Origin: Rhodococcus tukisamuensis NBRC 100609
Lineage (GTDB): Bacteria > Actinomycetota > Actinomycetes > Mycobacteriales > Mycobacteriaceae
Direction of reading: 5' to 3'
NCBI RefSeq assembly: GCF_001894985.1
Contig: NZ_BCXG01000032.1
Span: 1-51,273 of the forward strand
DNA length: 51,273 nt
In this document: in pieces, positions 1 through 7,954 of the stretch
Position numbering within the stretch: position 1 is the first letter of the stretch
Layout: the number at the start of each line of letters is the position of its first letter
Notes under the pieces: generated by a model
Told to the model about the DNA's origin: nothing
The model's database searches: none
Seen by the model: only the letters and a program-made list of their open reading frames with translations
Program-made: the position numbers and the translations under genes

Positions 1-117
1 TGTGTCTTCCGAGCCGATCTGGTCTGGCGCCCTCGCCGCCCGTGCGCCTTTGCCTGCAGCTCTACCGCAACGGTGCACGGGGCGGAGCGGGTCGCACCGC
101 CCCTTACGACGGATCCC

Positions 118-390
118 CTACTGGCCGTAGCAGATCACGTGGGGGCAGCCAACCGGCATCTCACTGCCGTTTGCCACGTAGTAGGGAAAGAGCGCCGCGA
201 CGACGATCGCCTCGAAAAGCGCCACCTTAACCCCGTCGCTGGATCCGGTGGGGGCTGCGACGGATTCGGCCGGCAGGAGAGATCCGGCGGGGGCGGCGGC
301 CGCGACACCGGACCCGGCCGCGACGCCACCGGCCAGCACGGCCGAGGCCACAACAATGGAAGCGAAACGACCCGCCCTGGGACTGCGCAT
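118..390 (-). CDS. Small secreted peptide A1 (90 aa)
   Basis: I do not recognise a named family. The protein has a basic N-terminus (MRSPRAGR), a hydrophobic stretch and Ala-rich cleavage sites near residues 31-34, so a Sec signal peptide is likely. The mature part of about 57 residues begins APAGSLLP, has a hydrophobic segment near residues 54-72, and ends GCPHVICYGQ with Cys82 and Cys87. The ATG at 390 is chosen because GGAG lies about 9 nt upstream and because paralogues at 6399 and 8458 start at the same place. It is nearly identical over the first 47 residues to the peptide at 6133-6399. A conserved block lies 121 bp upstream (511-549). Export is inferred; the function is unknown. A bacteriocin-like or metal-binding role is conceivable but not shown. 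Confidence 0.75.
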   Translation of the reverse strand: MRSPRAGRFASIVVASAVLAGGVAAGSGVAAAAPAGSLLPAESVAAPTGSSDGVKVALFEAIVVAALFPYYVANGSEMPVGCPHVICYGQ

Positions 391-446
391 ATCTTGATGC
401 TCCGATCGGTTGGTGGTGAACACGGAAGCTTCGGCAGCATCGGATC

Positions 447-704
447 TCACCGATCACCATGCGCCGCGAGTGACCATACCAACGAAGACCAGACCGAGTG
501 CGGGAACGCAGACTGTTGCCACACAAGACAATTCGTTGAACGCAACGCCCAATGACAAGGCCGCGTCCGGCGAGCACCCCCGGCCCGCGGATTGCGATCG
601 GCCACGCTGAAATCGAGACCCTTCGACGCCAGCCAGTTCTCCCCGACAAAGAGACCTTCCGACTTCCATTTCTGTGTCGGTCCCGGGATCTTCGTCCGGT
701 TCAT
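447..704 (-). CDS. Possible small protein upstream of peptide A1 (85 aa)
   Basis: A reading frame starts at an ATG preceded by GGAGG with 9-nt spacing, an unusually good ribosome binding site. Its residues 21-25 (GENWL) and 31-34 (DFSV), followed by RN at 37-38, recur in a second, truncated copy at about 6580-6670. The C-terminal half runs through the conserved upstream block at 511-549, so that part may be translated only by chance. No family is recognised and no signal peptide is seen. It could be a real cytoplasmic peptide encoded with A1, or a degenerate gene whose end now overlaps a regulatory region. Confidence 0.35.
   Translation of the reverse strand: MNRTKIPGPTQKWKSEGLFVGENWLASKGLDFSVADRNPRAGGARRTRPCHWALRSTNCLVWQQSAFPHSVWSSLVWSLAAHGDR
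511..549 (-). promoter_or_regulatory. Conserved upstream block, copy 1
   Basis: This is one of six good copies of a block that reads, on the plus strand, ATACTGTTGCCACAC, about 6 variable bases, then AATTCGTTGAAC. This copy has GACTGTTGCCACAC and AATTCGTTGAAC. It lies 121 bp upstream of the start of peptide A1, and the other copies lie at nearly the same distance from their genes. It may be a promoter with a long leader, an operator, or a structured leader. No clear -35/-10 pair is visible. Confidence 0.6.
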
Positions 705-800
705 TTCGATCGCTCCTCCACGTGTTCCAACAACTGCCGCGGCGCGATCGCCGCATTCGACCTTCACCCCCTGGGGGCACAAGCGCCGATCGGCCCAGGG

Positions 801-867
801 TTGCACTAGGTACCCCCTGGGGGTATGTTCATTCCTCACAAGCCCTACCCCCCATCGGTATGGGATA
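801..867 (+). promoter_or_regulatory. Copper operon promoter with CsoR-like operator
   Basis: A -35 box TTGCAC (801-806) and a -10 box TATGTT (824-829) are separated by 17 bp. The spacer is filled by a perfect palindrome, TACCCCCTGGGGGTA (811-825). A second C/G-rich imperfect inverted repeat follows at 846-867 (TACCCCCC, then GTATGGGATA). Known actinobacterial CsoR operators are pseudopalindromes of C and G runs flanked by TA. A repressor bound here would block RNA polymerase until Cu(I) releases it. No csoR gene is in the window, so the regulator must act from elsewhere. Confidence 0.65.
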
Positions 868-887
868 CTTGACTCGAGGAGATTGAC

Positions 888-1097
888 ATGGAGATCACCA
901 ACTACACCGTCACCGGGATGACCTGCGGACACTGCGCCGGATCCGTGCGCCAGGAGGTCGGCAAACTCGACGGGGTCACCGACATCGCCGTCGACGTCCC
1001 GAGAGGCCGCCTCACCGTCACCAGTTCCGTGCCCCTCGCGCCAGCCGCCGTAGTCGGCGCGGTCGAAGAGGCCGGATACGCCGCCGGCCCCGCCTAG
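888..1097 (+). CDS. copZ: Copper chaperone CopZ-like (HMA domain)
   Basis: A 69-residue protein made of a single heavy-metal-associated domain. The Cu(I)-binding motif GMTCGHC is at residues 10-16, with Cys13 and Cys16 as ligands, and the rest follows the usual beta-alpha-beta-beta-alpha-beta spacing. CopZ proteins carry Cu(I) in the cytoplasm to the CopA ATPase, the third gene of this operon. GAGGAG at 875-880 supports the ATG at 888. It is the first gene after the CsoR-like promoter, and the next gene starts 8 bp after its stop. Confidence 0.9.
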   Translation: MEITNYTVTGMTCGHCAGSVRQEVGKLDGVTDIAVDVPRGRLTVTSSVPLAPAAVVGAVEEAGYAAGPA

Positions 1098-1105
1098 GAG
1101 CGGTC

Positions 1106-2002
1106 ATGAAAACCTCCACCACACTCGTCGCCTACACCGGGGGCCTCGCCGTGATCTTCGCGGCGGCCTTCGGGGTGGGCGCCGTCACCGGGAGCCCGAT
1201 CGACATGTCGAACGACCACACCGGCCACACCACGACCACCACCGTCGACACGGGCCACACCGACCACCCCGCCGCCGGCCCGGCCACCCCCGCCGGCCTG
1301 CAGGCCTCGGAGCAGGGCTACACCCTCTCGGAGATCACCGCCCCGGCCGAGGCGAACCGCCCCGGCACCCTCGACTTCCGGATCCTCGGTCCGACCGGGG
1401 ATCCCGTCACCGCGTTCGACGACCAGCACGAGAAGAAGCTGCACCTGATCGTGGTCCGCACCGACACCAGCGGATTCCGGCACGTGCACCCGGCGCTCGC
1501 CGCCGACGGCACCTGGTCTCTCGACTGGACCTGGGACCGCGCCGGCAGCTACCGGGTGTTCGCCGATTTCCAGCCGACCGACGGACCGGGCCTCACCCTC
1601 GGCCGGGGCGTCGACGTCGCGGGCGAGTTCGCTCCCGAGTCCCTGCCCGCCGAGTCACGGGTAGCCGAGGTCGACGGCTACCGGGTCACCCTCGACGGCG
1701 ACGTCAGCACCGCCGGCGGTCCGCTGACGCTGAGCGTCACGCGCGCCGGCGCACCGGTGACCGACCTGCAGCCCTACCTCGGCGCCTACGGGCACCTGGT
1801 CGCGCTGCGTACCGGCGACCTCGCCTACCTGCACGTGCACCCGCACGGCGAGCCGGGCGACGGCGTCACCCCCGCGGGCCCGGACGTCACCTTCCACGCC
1901 CAGGCGCCGAGCGCCGGCACCTACCGGCTGTTCCTCGACTTCCAGCACGAGAACGTGGTCCGCACAGCGGAATTCACGGTCACCACCCACGAAGGCCACT
2001 GA
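1106..2002 (+). CDS. Membrane-anchored His-rich copper-operon protein
   Basis: A 298-residue protein with one hydrophobic segment near residues 6-28 that could be an anchor or signal peptide. A His/Thr-rich linker follows, with His38, His41, His51 and His54 among a run of threonines. The remainder looks like two similar beta-rich halves, each with histidine motifs (HVHP near residue 131, YLHVHPHGE near 241), and it ends in HEGH. The histidines and the place between copZ and copA suggest a protein that binds copper outside the membrane or hands it over. AGGAG at 1096-1100 supports the start. Its stop is one base before the copA ATG, so translation is probably coupled. The exact role is unknown. 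Confidence 0.75.
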   Translation: MKTSTTLVAYTGGLAVIFAAAFGVGAVTGSPIDMSNDHTGHTTTTTVDTGHTDHPAAGPATPAGLQASEQGYTLSEITAPAEANRPGTLDFRILGPTGDPVTAFDDQHEKKLHLIVVRTDTSGFRHVHPALAADGTWSLDWTWDRAGSYRVFADFQPTDGPGLTLGRGVDVAGEFAPESLPAESRVAEVDGYRVTLDGDVSTAGGPLTLSVTRAGAPVTDLQPYLGAYGHLVALRTGDLAYLHVHPHGEPGDGVTPAGPDVTFHAQAPSAGTYRLFLDFQHENVVRTAEFTVTTHEGH

Positions 2003-2003
2003 C

Positions 2004-4277
2004 ATGAGCGCCGAGTACCTCGCCCCCACCGCACCCGCGTCCACCGACAGCATCGAACTCGCCATCGGCGGCATGACCTGCGCGTCCTGCGCCGCCCGCA
2101 TCGAGAAGCGGCTCAACAAGCTCGACGGCGTCACCGCCACGGTGAACTACGCCACCGAGAAGGCCAAGGTCGTGCTCGACGACGCTGCCGGCGCACTGTC
2201 CCCCGCCGACCTCGTCGCCGAGGTCGAGAAGGCCGGGTACTCGGCCACCGTGCCCACCCCACCCGCGCAGCAGCAGGACACCTCGGCAGGCGAACCCGAG
2301 GACGAGTCGTCCCGGGCGCTGGCCGCGCTGCGAACCCGCCTGATCGTCGCGACCGTGCTCTCGGTCCCGGTGATCGCGATGGCGATGGTGCCGGCGCTGC
2401 AGTTCACCAACTGGCAGTGGCTCTCGCTGACGCTGGCCGCGCCGGTCATCGTGTGGGCGGGCCTGCCGTTCCACCGCGCCACCTGGACCAATCTCAAGCA
2501 CGGCGCCGCCACCATGGACACCCTGATCACGGTCGGCACGTCCGCCGCGTTCCTGTGGTCGCTGTACGCACTGTTCTTCGGCACCGCCGGCACCCCCGGC
2601 ATGACCCACGCCTTCGAGCTGACCATCGGCCGCTCCGACGGCGCGGCCAACATCTACCTCGAGGTCGCCGCCGGCGTCATCACCTTCGTGCTGGCCGGAC
2701 GCTACTTCGAGCAGCGATCCAAGCGGCAGGCCGGGGCCGCGCTGCGGGCGCTGCTGGAACTGGGCGCCAAGGAGGTCTCGGTCCTGCGCGACGGCCGTGA
2801 GACCCGCATCCCCGCAAGCGAACTCGCGGTCGGCGAGGAGTTCGTCGTCCGCCCGGGCGAGAAGATCGCCACCGACGGCGTCGTCACCTCGGGCCGCTCC
2901 GCGGTGGACCTGAGCATGCTCACCGGCGAGTCGGTGCCGGTCGAGGTCGAGGCCGGCGACGCCGTCGTCGGCGCCACCGTCAACGCTGGTGGCCGGCTGG
3001 TGGTCCGGGCGACCCGGGTCGGCGCCGACACCCAGCTCGCCCAGATGGCGGCGCTGGTGGAGGACGCGCAGAACGGCAAGGCCGACGTGCAGCGCCTGGC
3101 GGACAAGATCGCCGGCGTGTTCGTGCCGATCGCCATCGCGATCGCCGTGGCCGCGCTGGGCTACTGGATCGGCACCGGCAACCCCCTGGAGATGGCGTTC
3201 ACCGCGGCCGTCGCCGTGCTGATCATCGCCTGCCCCTGCGCCCTCGGGCTGGCGACGCCGACCGCGCTGCTGGTCGGCACCGGGCGCGGCGCGCAGCTGG
3301 GCATCCTGATCAAGGGACCCGAGGTGCTCGAGTCGACCCGCCGGGTGGACACCGTGGTGCTGGACAAGACCGGCACCGTCACCACCGGCGCGATGGCGCT
3401 GGTCGACGTGGTCACCGCCGCGGGCACCGACCGTGCGGAGGCCCTGCGACTGGCCGGCGCACTCGAGCACGCCTCCGAGCACCCGATCGCCCGGGCCATC
3501 GCCCACGCCGCGGCCGAGGCCGGGGAGCTGCCCGCCGTCGAGAGCTTCGAGAACGTCGAGGGCCGCGGCGTCCAGGGCGTCGTCGACGGGCATGCCGTCG
3601 TCGCCGGCCGGGAGTCGCTGCTCGAGGACTGGTCGCTGCACCTGCCCGCCGAGCTGCGGGCGGCCAAGTCCGAGGCCGAGAACGCCGGGCAGACCGTGAT
3701 CGCGGTCGGCTGGGACGGCAGCGCGCGGGCCGTGCTAGTGGTCGCCGACGCCGTCAAACCCACCAGCGCCCAGGCGATCTCGGAACTCAAGGCGCTGGGA
3801 CTGACGCCGATCCTGCTGACCGGCGACAACGAGGCGGTGGCCCGGACCGTGGCCGCGCAGGTGGGCATCGACGAGGTGGTCGCCGAGGTGATGCCCGCCG
3901 ACAAGGTGGACGTGATCGCCCGCCTGCAGGCCGAGGGGAAGGTCGTCGCGATGGTCGGCGACGGCGTCAACGACGCTGCCGCCCTGGCGAAGGCCGACCT
4001 GGGCCTGGCGATGGGCACCGGCACCGACGTGGCCATCGAGGCCAGCGACATCACGCTGGTCCGCGGCGACCTGCGCTCGGCCGCCGACGCGATCCGGCTC
4101 TCCCGCCGGACGCTCGGAACCATCAAGGGCAACCTGTTCTGGGCCTTCGCCTACAACGCGGCGGCGATCCCGCTGGCCGCGGCGGGCCTGCTCAACCCGA
4201 TGCTCGCCGGCGCCGCGATGGCGTTCTCGAGCGTCTTCGTGGTGAGCAACAGCCTGCGGCTGCGCCGGTTCCGGTAG
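2004..4277 (+). CDS. copA: Copper-exporting P1B-type ATPase CopA
   Basis: A 757-residue ATPase that uses ATP to move Cu(I) out across the cytoplasmic membrane. It has one N-terminal HMA domain (GMTCASC, residues 23-29), then membrane helices, the actuator motif TGES (307-310), the transmembrane metal site CPC (410-412), the phosphorylation motif DKTGT with Asp454, the nucleotide-binding SEHP (491-494), TGDN (606-609) and the hinge GDGVND (652-657). All key residues are present and the length is normal for the family. Decayed copies of its last third occur at 5918-6083, 6899-7035 and 7955-8170. Confidence 0.95.
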   Translation: MSAEYLAPTAPASTDSIELAIGGMTCASCAARIEKRLNKLDGVTATVNYATEKAKVVLDDAAGALSPADLVAEVEKAGYSATVPTPPAQQQDTSAGEPEDESSRALAALRTRLIVATVLSVPVIAMAMVPALQFTNWQWLSLTLAAPVIVWAGLPFHRATWTNLKHGAATMDTLITVGTSAAFLWSLYALFFGTAGTPGMTHAFELTIGRSDGAANIYLEVAAGVITFVLAGRYFEQRSKRQAGAALRALLELGAKEVSVLRDGRETRIPASELAVGEEFVVRPGEKIATDGVVTSGRSAVDLSMLTGESVPVEVEAGDAVVGATVNAGGRLVVRATRVGADTQLAQMAALVEDAQNGKADVQRLADKIAGVFVPIAIAIAVAALGYWIGTGNPLEMAFTAAVAVLIIACPCALGLATPTALLVGTGRGAQLGILIKGPEVLESTRRVDTVVLDKTGTVTTGAMALVDVVTAAGTDRAEALRLAGALEHASEHPIARAIAHAAAEAGELPAVESFENVEGRGVQGVVDGHAVVAGRESLLEDWSLHLPAELRAAKSEAENAGQTVIAVGWDGSARAVLVVADAVKPTSAQAISELKALGLTPILLTGDNEAVARTVAAQVGIDEVVAEVMPADKVDVIARLQAEGKVVAMVGDGVNDAAALAKADLGLAMGTGTDVAIEASDITLVRGDLRSAADAIRLSRRTLGTIKGNLFWAFAYNAAAIPLAAAGLLNPMLAGAAMAFSSVFVVSNSLRLRRFR

Positions 4278-4477
4278 CGGCGACTGCCCTCGGCAGCCTC
4301 GAAGACGACTACGACAACACCCTCACCTAGTCGACGATCGGGCTGTTCAAGACACCGAGGTGGTCTCGTTTCGTGGCCCGGTCGGGATCTCTTCCCTTGC
4401 GGCGTAAGAACTTTGCAATGTTCCGAACACCGACGAGTCGAAGCAGGCCGATCGCAAGGTTCCGCACACAGGCCAAC

Positions 4478-4690
4478 CGGACAACCCGGATGGCCTGCGG
4501 ACCGAAGGTGAAGATGGTGCGGCAGGCACGGCGGGATCCGAAAGGTCATCTGGCGGCAGAACCTTCATGATCACGGTCCTGCCGTACCTACCCCGTTTCC
4601 CTTACCTCGACGGTGTATCGTCTCCGCTTTCCTGCAGGTCAGCGGCGCAGCCGAGGATTTACCCCCAATTCCCCCCCATGCCCCTATCGG
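4478..4690 (+). repeat. Direct repeat of about 200 bp, copy 1
   Basis: From GGATGGCCTGCGGACC (4489) to CTGCAGGTCAGCGGCGCAG (4635-4653) this segment matches 6690-6895 closely, with scattered substitutions. Copy 1 lies downstream of intact copA. Copy 2 lies upstream of a copA fragment. No protein frame is conserved that I trust. It appears to be a passenger of the segmental duplications that built the peptide array. Confidence 0.75.
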
Positions 4691-5261
4691 GGTCTCCAAG
4701 CCCCAAAGCCACCATGACGTAGTACCCGATCAAGCCTTCAACAGAACCCATGACGAAGCCCCCTTCAACAGTGGTACCCGACGACGCCTCCCACGCACCT
4801 GCCGGGCGCGCCGACCCGGCGCTACGCGGCAGCCTACACAGACGGCGCCGAGCCGAGCCCTGATTCGAATTACTTGCAGCATTCGACTATTCGTCGAACA
4901 CGAACGAACCGGCAGGAGTGGGCCAGACGTTCGCCAAACGCACAACGCGGCGGCGCTTCTCACGTACCCGTCAGCAACGTCGTCCGACGCTGCGCTGGAT
5001 CATGGCGACGCCGAGTCGATCCGAATACTGTTGCTTCGCAGAGCTGATCGTCAGACAGGACGGGCGCCCGGGAGATCCCCGGACACCCGTCGTCGTGCGA
5101 CTGCCGTCAGCCACCGAGGCCGGGTTCAGAGGAATGGACTCACCCCAAACAGTTGGCGCCTGTCCGTACGGGCATGCCCACTTTGCCGAACGACTGATAC
5201 TGCTGACCCCCACCGGCAAGGGCCAATCACTGGCACCAGCGCCATACGCGATAGATATTCG

Positions 5262-5300
5262 AATACTGTTGCCGCACTTAAGAATTAGTTGAACGCTACC
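5262..5300 (-). promoter_or_regulatory. Conserved upstream block, copy 2 (orphan)
   Basis: AATACTGTTGCCGCAC followed by GAATTAGTTGAACGC matches the block found upstream of each peptide gene. No peptide gene starts at the expected place near 5140 on the minus strand, so this copy appears to have lost its gene. A half copy lies at 5024-5034. Confidence 0.5.
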
Positions 5301-5373
5301 GGCCCCGGGCGGAACCCCAGCAGGATCACAGCGACGTCGAGAGTCTCGCCGAGACTGGGCTCGGCACCCACCC

Positions 5374-5652
5374 TCACCCCTGCCCCGGGCAGGGACCCTG
5401 GCACCCGGGGGGCATCATCCCGGAGGATTCCACGATGATCCGCAACGAAGACATCGCGATTATGATCCCGTCGGCGATGATCGCTTGGGCGAAATGGATC
5501 GGATCCGGGGCGTCCACGACGAGCGAACCCGTTTCGGGGGACGACTCGGTGGATGCGGCGGCGGCAGAGCCAGATCCAGCGGCGAGACCACCGGCCAGCA
5601 TCCCGGACGCGACAACGAGGGATGCGATACGACGCTTGTTGGGACCGAACAT
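5374..5652 (-). CDS. Small secreted peptide B1 (92 aa)
   Basis: A paralogue of the peptide family. It has the N-terminus MFGPNKRRIASLVVAS, a hydrophobic core, and a cleavage region near residues 30-34. The mature part has a hydrophobic stretch at about 54-74 and ends GCQGPCPGQG with Cys84 and Cys88. GGAG lies 8 nt before the ATG. It pairs with the peptide at 7178-7441: their signal peptides, C-termini and about 120 bp of leader are closely similar, which defines a B subfamily. The conserved block starts at 5780, 128 bp upstream. The function is unknown; export is inferred from the signal peptide. Confidence 0.72.
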   Translation of the reverse strand: MFGPNKRRIASLVVASGMLAGGLAAGSGSAAAASTESSPETGSLVVDAPDPIHFAQAIIADGIIIAMSSLRIIVESSGMMPPGCQGPCPGQG

Positions 5653-5779
5653 TCAAAGGCTCCAATCATCTGAAGAGCTCGCACATGCAGCGATACCCCT
5701 ATGGACGCACCGACACCATGCGGCTCACCCGGCGCCGCGCAAACATACATCGCAGGATTGAGACCAGTGCGGGATTTCG

Positions 5780-5817
5780 AATATGATTGCCACACTCGAT
5801 AATTGGTTGCACACTAC
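5780..5817 (-). promoter_or_regulatory. Conserved upstream block, copy 3
   Basis: AATATGATTGCCACAC and AATTGGTTGCAC, 128 bp upstream of peptide B1. This is a more divergent copy (TGATT for TGTT). The leader between it and the gene is nearly the same as that of peptide B2. Confidence 0.5.
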
Positions 5818-5917
5818 TCTTTGCGAGCGAGTGCCGGAGACAGCTCCCGTGGCGTCGACCGACTCGTGACTTCTAGGCCGTGCCGGCGAGCGTTCGAAGG
5901 CCGCGGCACCGAGGACT

Positions 5918-6083
5918 TCGCCGGTGCGGCAGCATGGTTGACACCGTCGCCGACCATCGCGACGACCTTTCCCTCGGCCTCGACCTGGTCCCGGCGATGG
6001 GCACCGGCCCTCGCCGGCGCCGCGATGGCGTTCTCGAGCCTCTTCGCGGTGAGCAACAGCCTGCGGTTGCAGCGGTTCAAGTA
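5918..6083. pseudogene. copA remnant with an inverted piece
   Basis: At 5918-5985 the minus strand encodes [19 protein letters not shown], matching the ATPase hinge region of CopA but reversed in orientation. It abuts, at 5995-6083, a plus-strand piece that joins GCGATGGGCACCGG (from around copA 4009) directly to the last 75 bases of copA, ending in [17 protein letters not shown]. The remnant therefore records both an inversion and an internal deletion. It has no start and no reading frame that could give an ATPase. Confidence 0.8.
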
Positions 6084-6132
6084 GAGGCGACTGCGCTGTC
6101 CAGCACCCACACATCCGAATTCTGATGCCCAC

Positions 6133-6399
6133 CTAAGCCTGGCCGGCACCATCCCAAGGCTCATGACTTGCGGTTCCCAGCAAAATGATCGGAACGGCGA
6201 TCAAGTAACCGAGGAATCGGAGGGGGTTCGCCATGATCTGATCCATTGATCCGGTCGGAACGGCCGCGACGGATTCGGCCGGCAGGAGGGATCCGGCGGG
6301 TGCCGCGGACGCGGCGCCCGACCCGGCGGCGAGGCCACCGACCAGCACGGCCGAGGCAACAACCATGGAAGCGAGACGACCTGCCCTGGGACTACGCAT
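6133..6399 (-). CDS. Small secreted peptide A2 (88 aa, no cysteine)
   Basis: This is the closest paralogue of A1: the signal peptide MRSPRAGRLASMVVAS and the mature start APAGSLLPAESVAA are almost the same. The second half differs: it has a hydrophobic segment at about 61-74 and a C-terminus of EPWDGAGQA with no cysteines, while the other intact members end in a two-cysteine motif. GGAG lies 9 nt before the ATG and the conserved block starts at 6517, 118 bp upstream. Either the C-terminus has diversified, or a frameshift has replaced the original end. Confidence 0.68.
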   Translation of the reverse strand: MRSPRAGRLASMVVASAVLVGGLAAGSGAASAAPAGSLLPAESVAAVPTGSMDQIMANPLRFLGYLIAVPIILLGTASHEPWDGAGQA

Positions 6400-6516
6400 A
6401 TCTCGATCTCCGATCAATTGGTGGTGGACATGAACTCGTCGGCAGCTGGATCTCACCGATCCCGCATTCGACGAGGCCACCGTACCAACGGCGGCCTGGC
6501 CGAGCGCAGGAATACG

Positions 6517-6557
6517 TATACTGTTGCCATACAGGATAATTCGTTGAACACAACGCC
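6517..6557 (-). promoter_or_regulatory. Conserved upstream block, copy 4
   Basis: TATACTGTTGCCATAC and AATTCGTTGAACACAACGCC, 118 bp upstream of peptide A2. Sequence similarity with the region around copy 1 continues beyond the block to about 6656, so the whole leader and intergenic segment was duplicated. Confidence 0.58.
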
Positions 6558-6579
6558 ATGCGAACAGTCGCACCCAGGG

Positions 6580-6670
6580 AACGCCCCTCGGCCCACGCAT
6601 TGCGCTTGACCACGCTGAAGTCGGGATACCCCGGCACCAGCCAGTTCTCACCGTGGCGACGGGTTGACAC
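6580..6670 (-). pseudogene. Truncated copy of the GENWL small protein
   Basis: The minus strand encodes GENWLVPGYPDFSVVKRNAW in line with the candidate protein at 447-704. The first 20 residues of that protein and its ribosome binding site are missing, because sequence similarity stops near 6660 and the 200-bp repeat begins soon after. It is treated as a broken copy left by segmental duplication. Confidence 0.4.
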
Positions 6671-6689
6671 AGTTCAATGCCGTGACGAC

Positions 6690-6895
6690 CAGACAACCCG
6701 GATGGCCTGCGGACCGCAGGGTGAAGATGGTGCGGCAGGCACGGCGGGACCCAAAAGGTCGTCTGGCGTCAGAATCTTCATGATCAACGGTCCCGCCGTA
6801 CCTACCCCATTCTCTTACCTCAACGGCGTGCCGTCTCCGCTTTGCTGCAGGTCAGCGGCGCAGACAACGAATTTTCCTCAGCCCTGATCTCCCCC
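6690..6895 (+). repeat. Direct repeat of about 200 bp, copy 2
   Basis: This matches 4478-4690, including GGATGGCCTGCGGACCGCAG, a GATGGTGCGGCAGGCACGGC core, and CTGCAGGTCAGCGGCGCAG. It ends a few bases before a copA fragment, whereas copy 1 follows the intact copA. The two copies therefore mark a duplication junction. Confidence 0.75.
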
Positions 6896-6898
6896 ATG

Positions 6899-7035
6899 CC
6901 GTCGAGGCCGGCGACATCACCCTGGTCCGCGGCGACCTGCGCTCGGCCGCTGAGCCTCCCGGCGGGCGCTCGGCACCATCAAGGGCAACCCGTTCTGGGC
7001 GTTCTCCTACCCCAACCTGTCTCGGCCCCAGGATC
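6899..7035 (+). pseudogene. copA remnant (frameshifted)
   Basis: The segment matches copA from about 4034 to 4160. [16 protein letters not shown] is still readable, then a deletion shifts the frame before GTIKGN. No start codon or ATPase domain is complete. Similarity fades before the copA stop, and about 120 bp of unassigned sequence follows up to peptide B2. Confidence 0.8.
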
Positions 7036-7177
7036 CGGGAACCTGAGGTCGTCGTGGACAACCTCCCAACGGAAACCTTGTCCGCGTTGGACTCTCACGC
7101 CACGGTGCGCATCCTCGCCTGACCGGGTCTACGTCCGCCGCGGCTGGGCACGGCTGACACCCTCACCAGACCGGACG

Positions 7178-7441
7178 TCACCCCTGCCCCTCGCAGGTGC
7201 CCTGGCAGCCGTCATATATCCCGGTGGATCCCAGGATGACCCACAGAGGAATGTTGATCCCGAAGAAGATGATCTTTTCGGCGACACGGATCGGATTCGG
7301 GTCGCTGAAGATGACCTCCACGGAGGACATCGAGTCCTCGGTGGATGCGGCAGCGGCGCCGGAACCGGCGGCAAGGCCCCCGGCCAGCACACCGGAAGCG
7401 ACGACAAGAGATGCGATACGACGCGTGTTGAGACCAAGCAT
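7178..7441 (-). CDS. Small secreted peptide B2 (87 aa)
   Basis: This is the B-type paralogue of 5374-5652. It has the N-terminus MLGLNTRRIASLVVAS, a cleavage region near residues 29-33, an acidic segment, a hydrophobic stretch at about 57-70, and the end GCQGTCEGQG with Cys79 and Cys83. GGAG lies 8 nt before the ATG. The leader is nearly the same as that of B1 for about 120 bp, with the conserved block starting at 7570. The function is unknown. The spaced cysteine pair could form a disulphide or bind metal. Confidence 0.72.
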   Translation of the reverse strand: MLGLNTRRIASLVVASGVLAGGLAAGSGAAAASTEDSMSSVEVIFSDPNPIRVAEKIIFFGINIPLWVILGSTGIYDGCQGTCEGQG

Positions 7442-7569
7442 TCAGAGGCTCCAATCATCTGAAGAGCTCGCACATGCAGCGATACTCCTGCGGACGCGCC
7501 GACACCATGGTGTTCGTCCAGCGCCGCGCAAACATACATCCCGGGGTTCCCGCCGGTGCTGGAACTCGC

Positions 7570-7610
7570 ATACTGTTGCCGCCCTTGATGATTCGTTGAA
7601 CACAACTACC
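7570..7610 (-). promoter_or_regulatory. Conserved upstream block, copy 5
   Basis: ATACTGTTGCCGCCC and GATTCGTTGAACACAACTACC, 129 bp upstream of peptide B2. A ksgA remnant begins about 20 bp further on, as the intact ksgA does after copy 6. Confidence 0.58.
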
Positions 7611-7629
7611 CATCACGGGCGACTACACT

Positions 7630-7795
7630 TTCGCCAGGCGGACGAATGCCGCGGCGTCGTGGTCTCGCCGCGGACCGACAGGCCGATGCCAGCCGCGACC
7701 AGTACCTCGCCAAAGCTGCAGGCCTTGACGTTGGGAATCTCGCAGATCTTGGTGCCCGGGGCTGCGGCGAGACGGCCCGCGACCTCGGCCCGCCC
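7630..7795 (-). pseudogene. ksgA 3'-end remnant with internal deletion
   Basis: The minus strand carries two pieces of ksgA. One matches the C-terminal part (VAAGIGLSVRGET against [13 protein letters not shown] in the intact gene, around 8706-8756). The other matches [14 protein letters not shown] and the following [13 protein letters not shown] (around 8984-9070). They are joined near CGACCAGTACCTCGCC with about 230 bp missing. It cannot encode a methyltransferase. Its place beside a conserved block and a peptide gene copies the layout of the true ksgA end. Confidence 0.82.
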
Positions 7796-7940
7796 CGGCA
7801 CCCGGGGACTGCTGTCCCGGTGGATCCCAGGATGATCCACAAGGGATGTTGAACCCGAAGTAGATGATCGCTCGGGCGGCATGGATCGGATCCGGGTCGA
7901 TGAATACGGAGTCCACGCCGGCCGAACCCGCTCGGGGAAC
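7796..7940 (-). pseudogene. Frameshifted B-type peptide gene remnant
   Basis: The minus strand reads DPDPIHAARAIIYFGFNIP, matching DPNPIRVAEKIIFFGINIP of peptide B2. One base is then lost, and the remainder (LWIILGSTG) continues in another frame. The signal-peptide half is missing and is replaced by copA sequence at 7955. The 3' end runs into the ksgA remnant. Confidence 0.72.
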
Positions 7941-7954
7941 GGCTCGGTGGATGG

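Larger units (their letters stand above)
4278..5373. other. 1.1-kb region without a convincing gene
   Basis: The stretch after copA holds short frames with no ribosome binding site or recognisable motif. It contains the first copy of a direct repeat (4478-4690), a C/G-rich segment near 4674-4700 that resembles a decayed CsoR-type site, a partial copy of the conserved block (AATACTGTTGC at 5024-5034), and a full copy at 5262-5300. About 22 bp near 5333-5354 resemble the 3' end of ksgA and lie in the same place after the block as the true ksgA end does; this match is weak. The region reads as decayed duplication debris. Confidence 0.5.

Noticed and set aside
1980-3641. A 553-codon frame antisense to copA
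   Set aside because: Its low-complexity Gly/Arg/Asp-rich product is what high-GC coding DNA gives on the other strand. copA is certain from its motifs.
4971-5219. An 82-codon minus-strand frame at the place where a peptide gene would lie for the orphan block at 5262
   Set aside because: It has no signal peptide, no resemblance to the peptide family, and no ribosome binding site.
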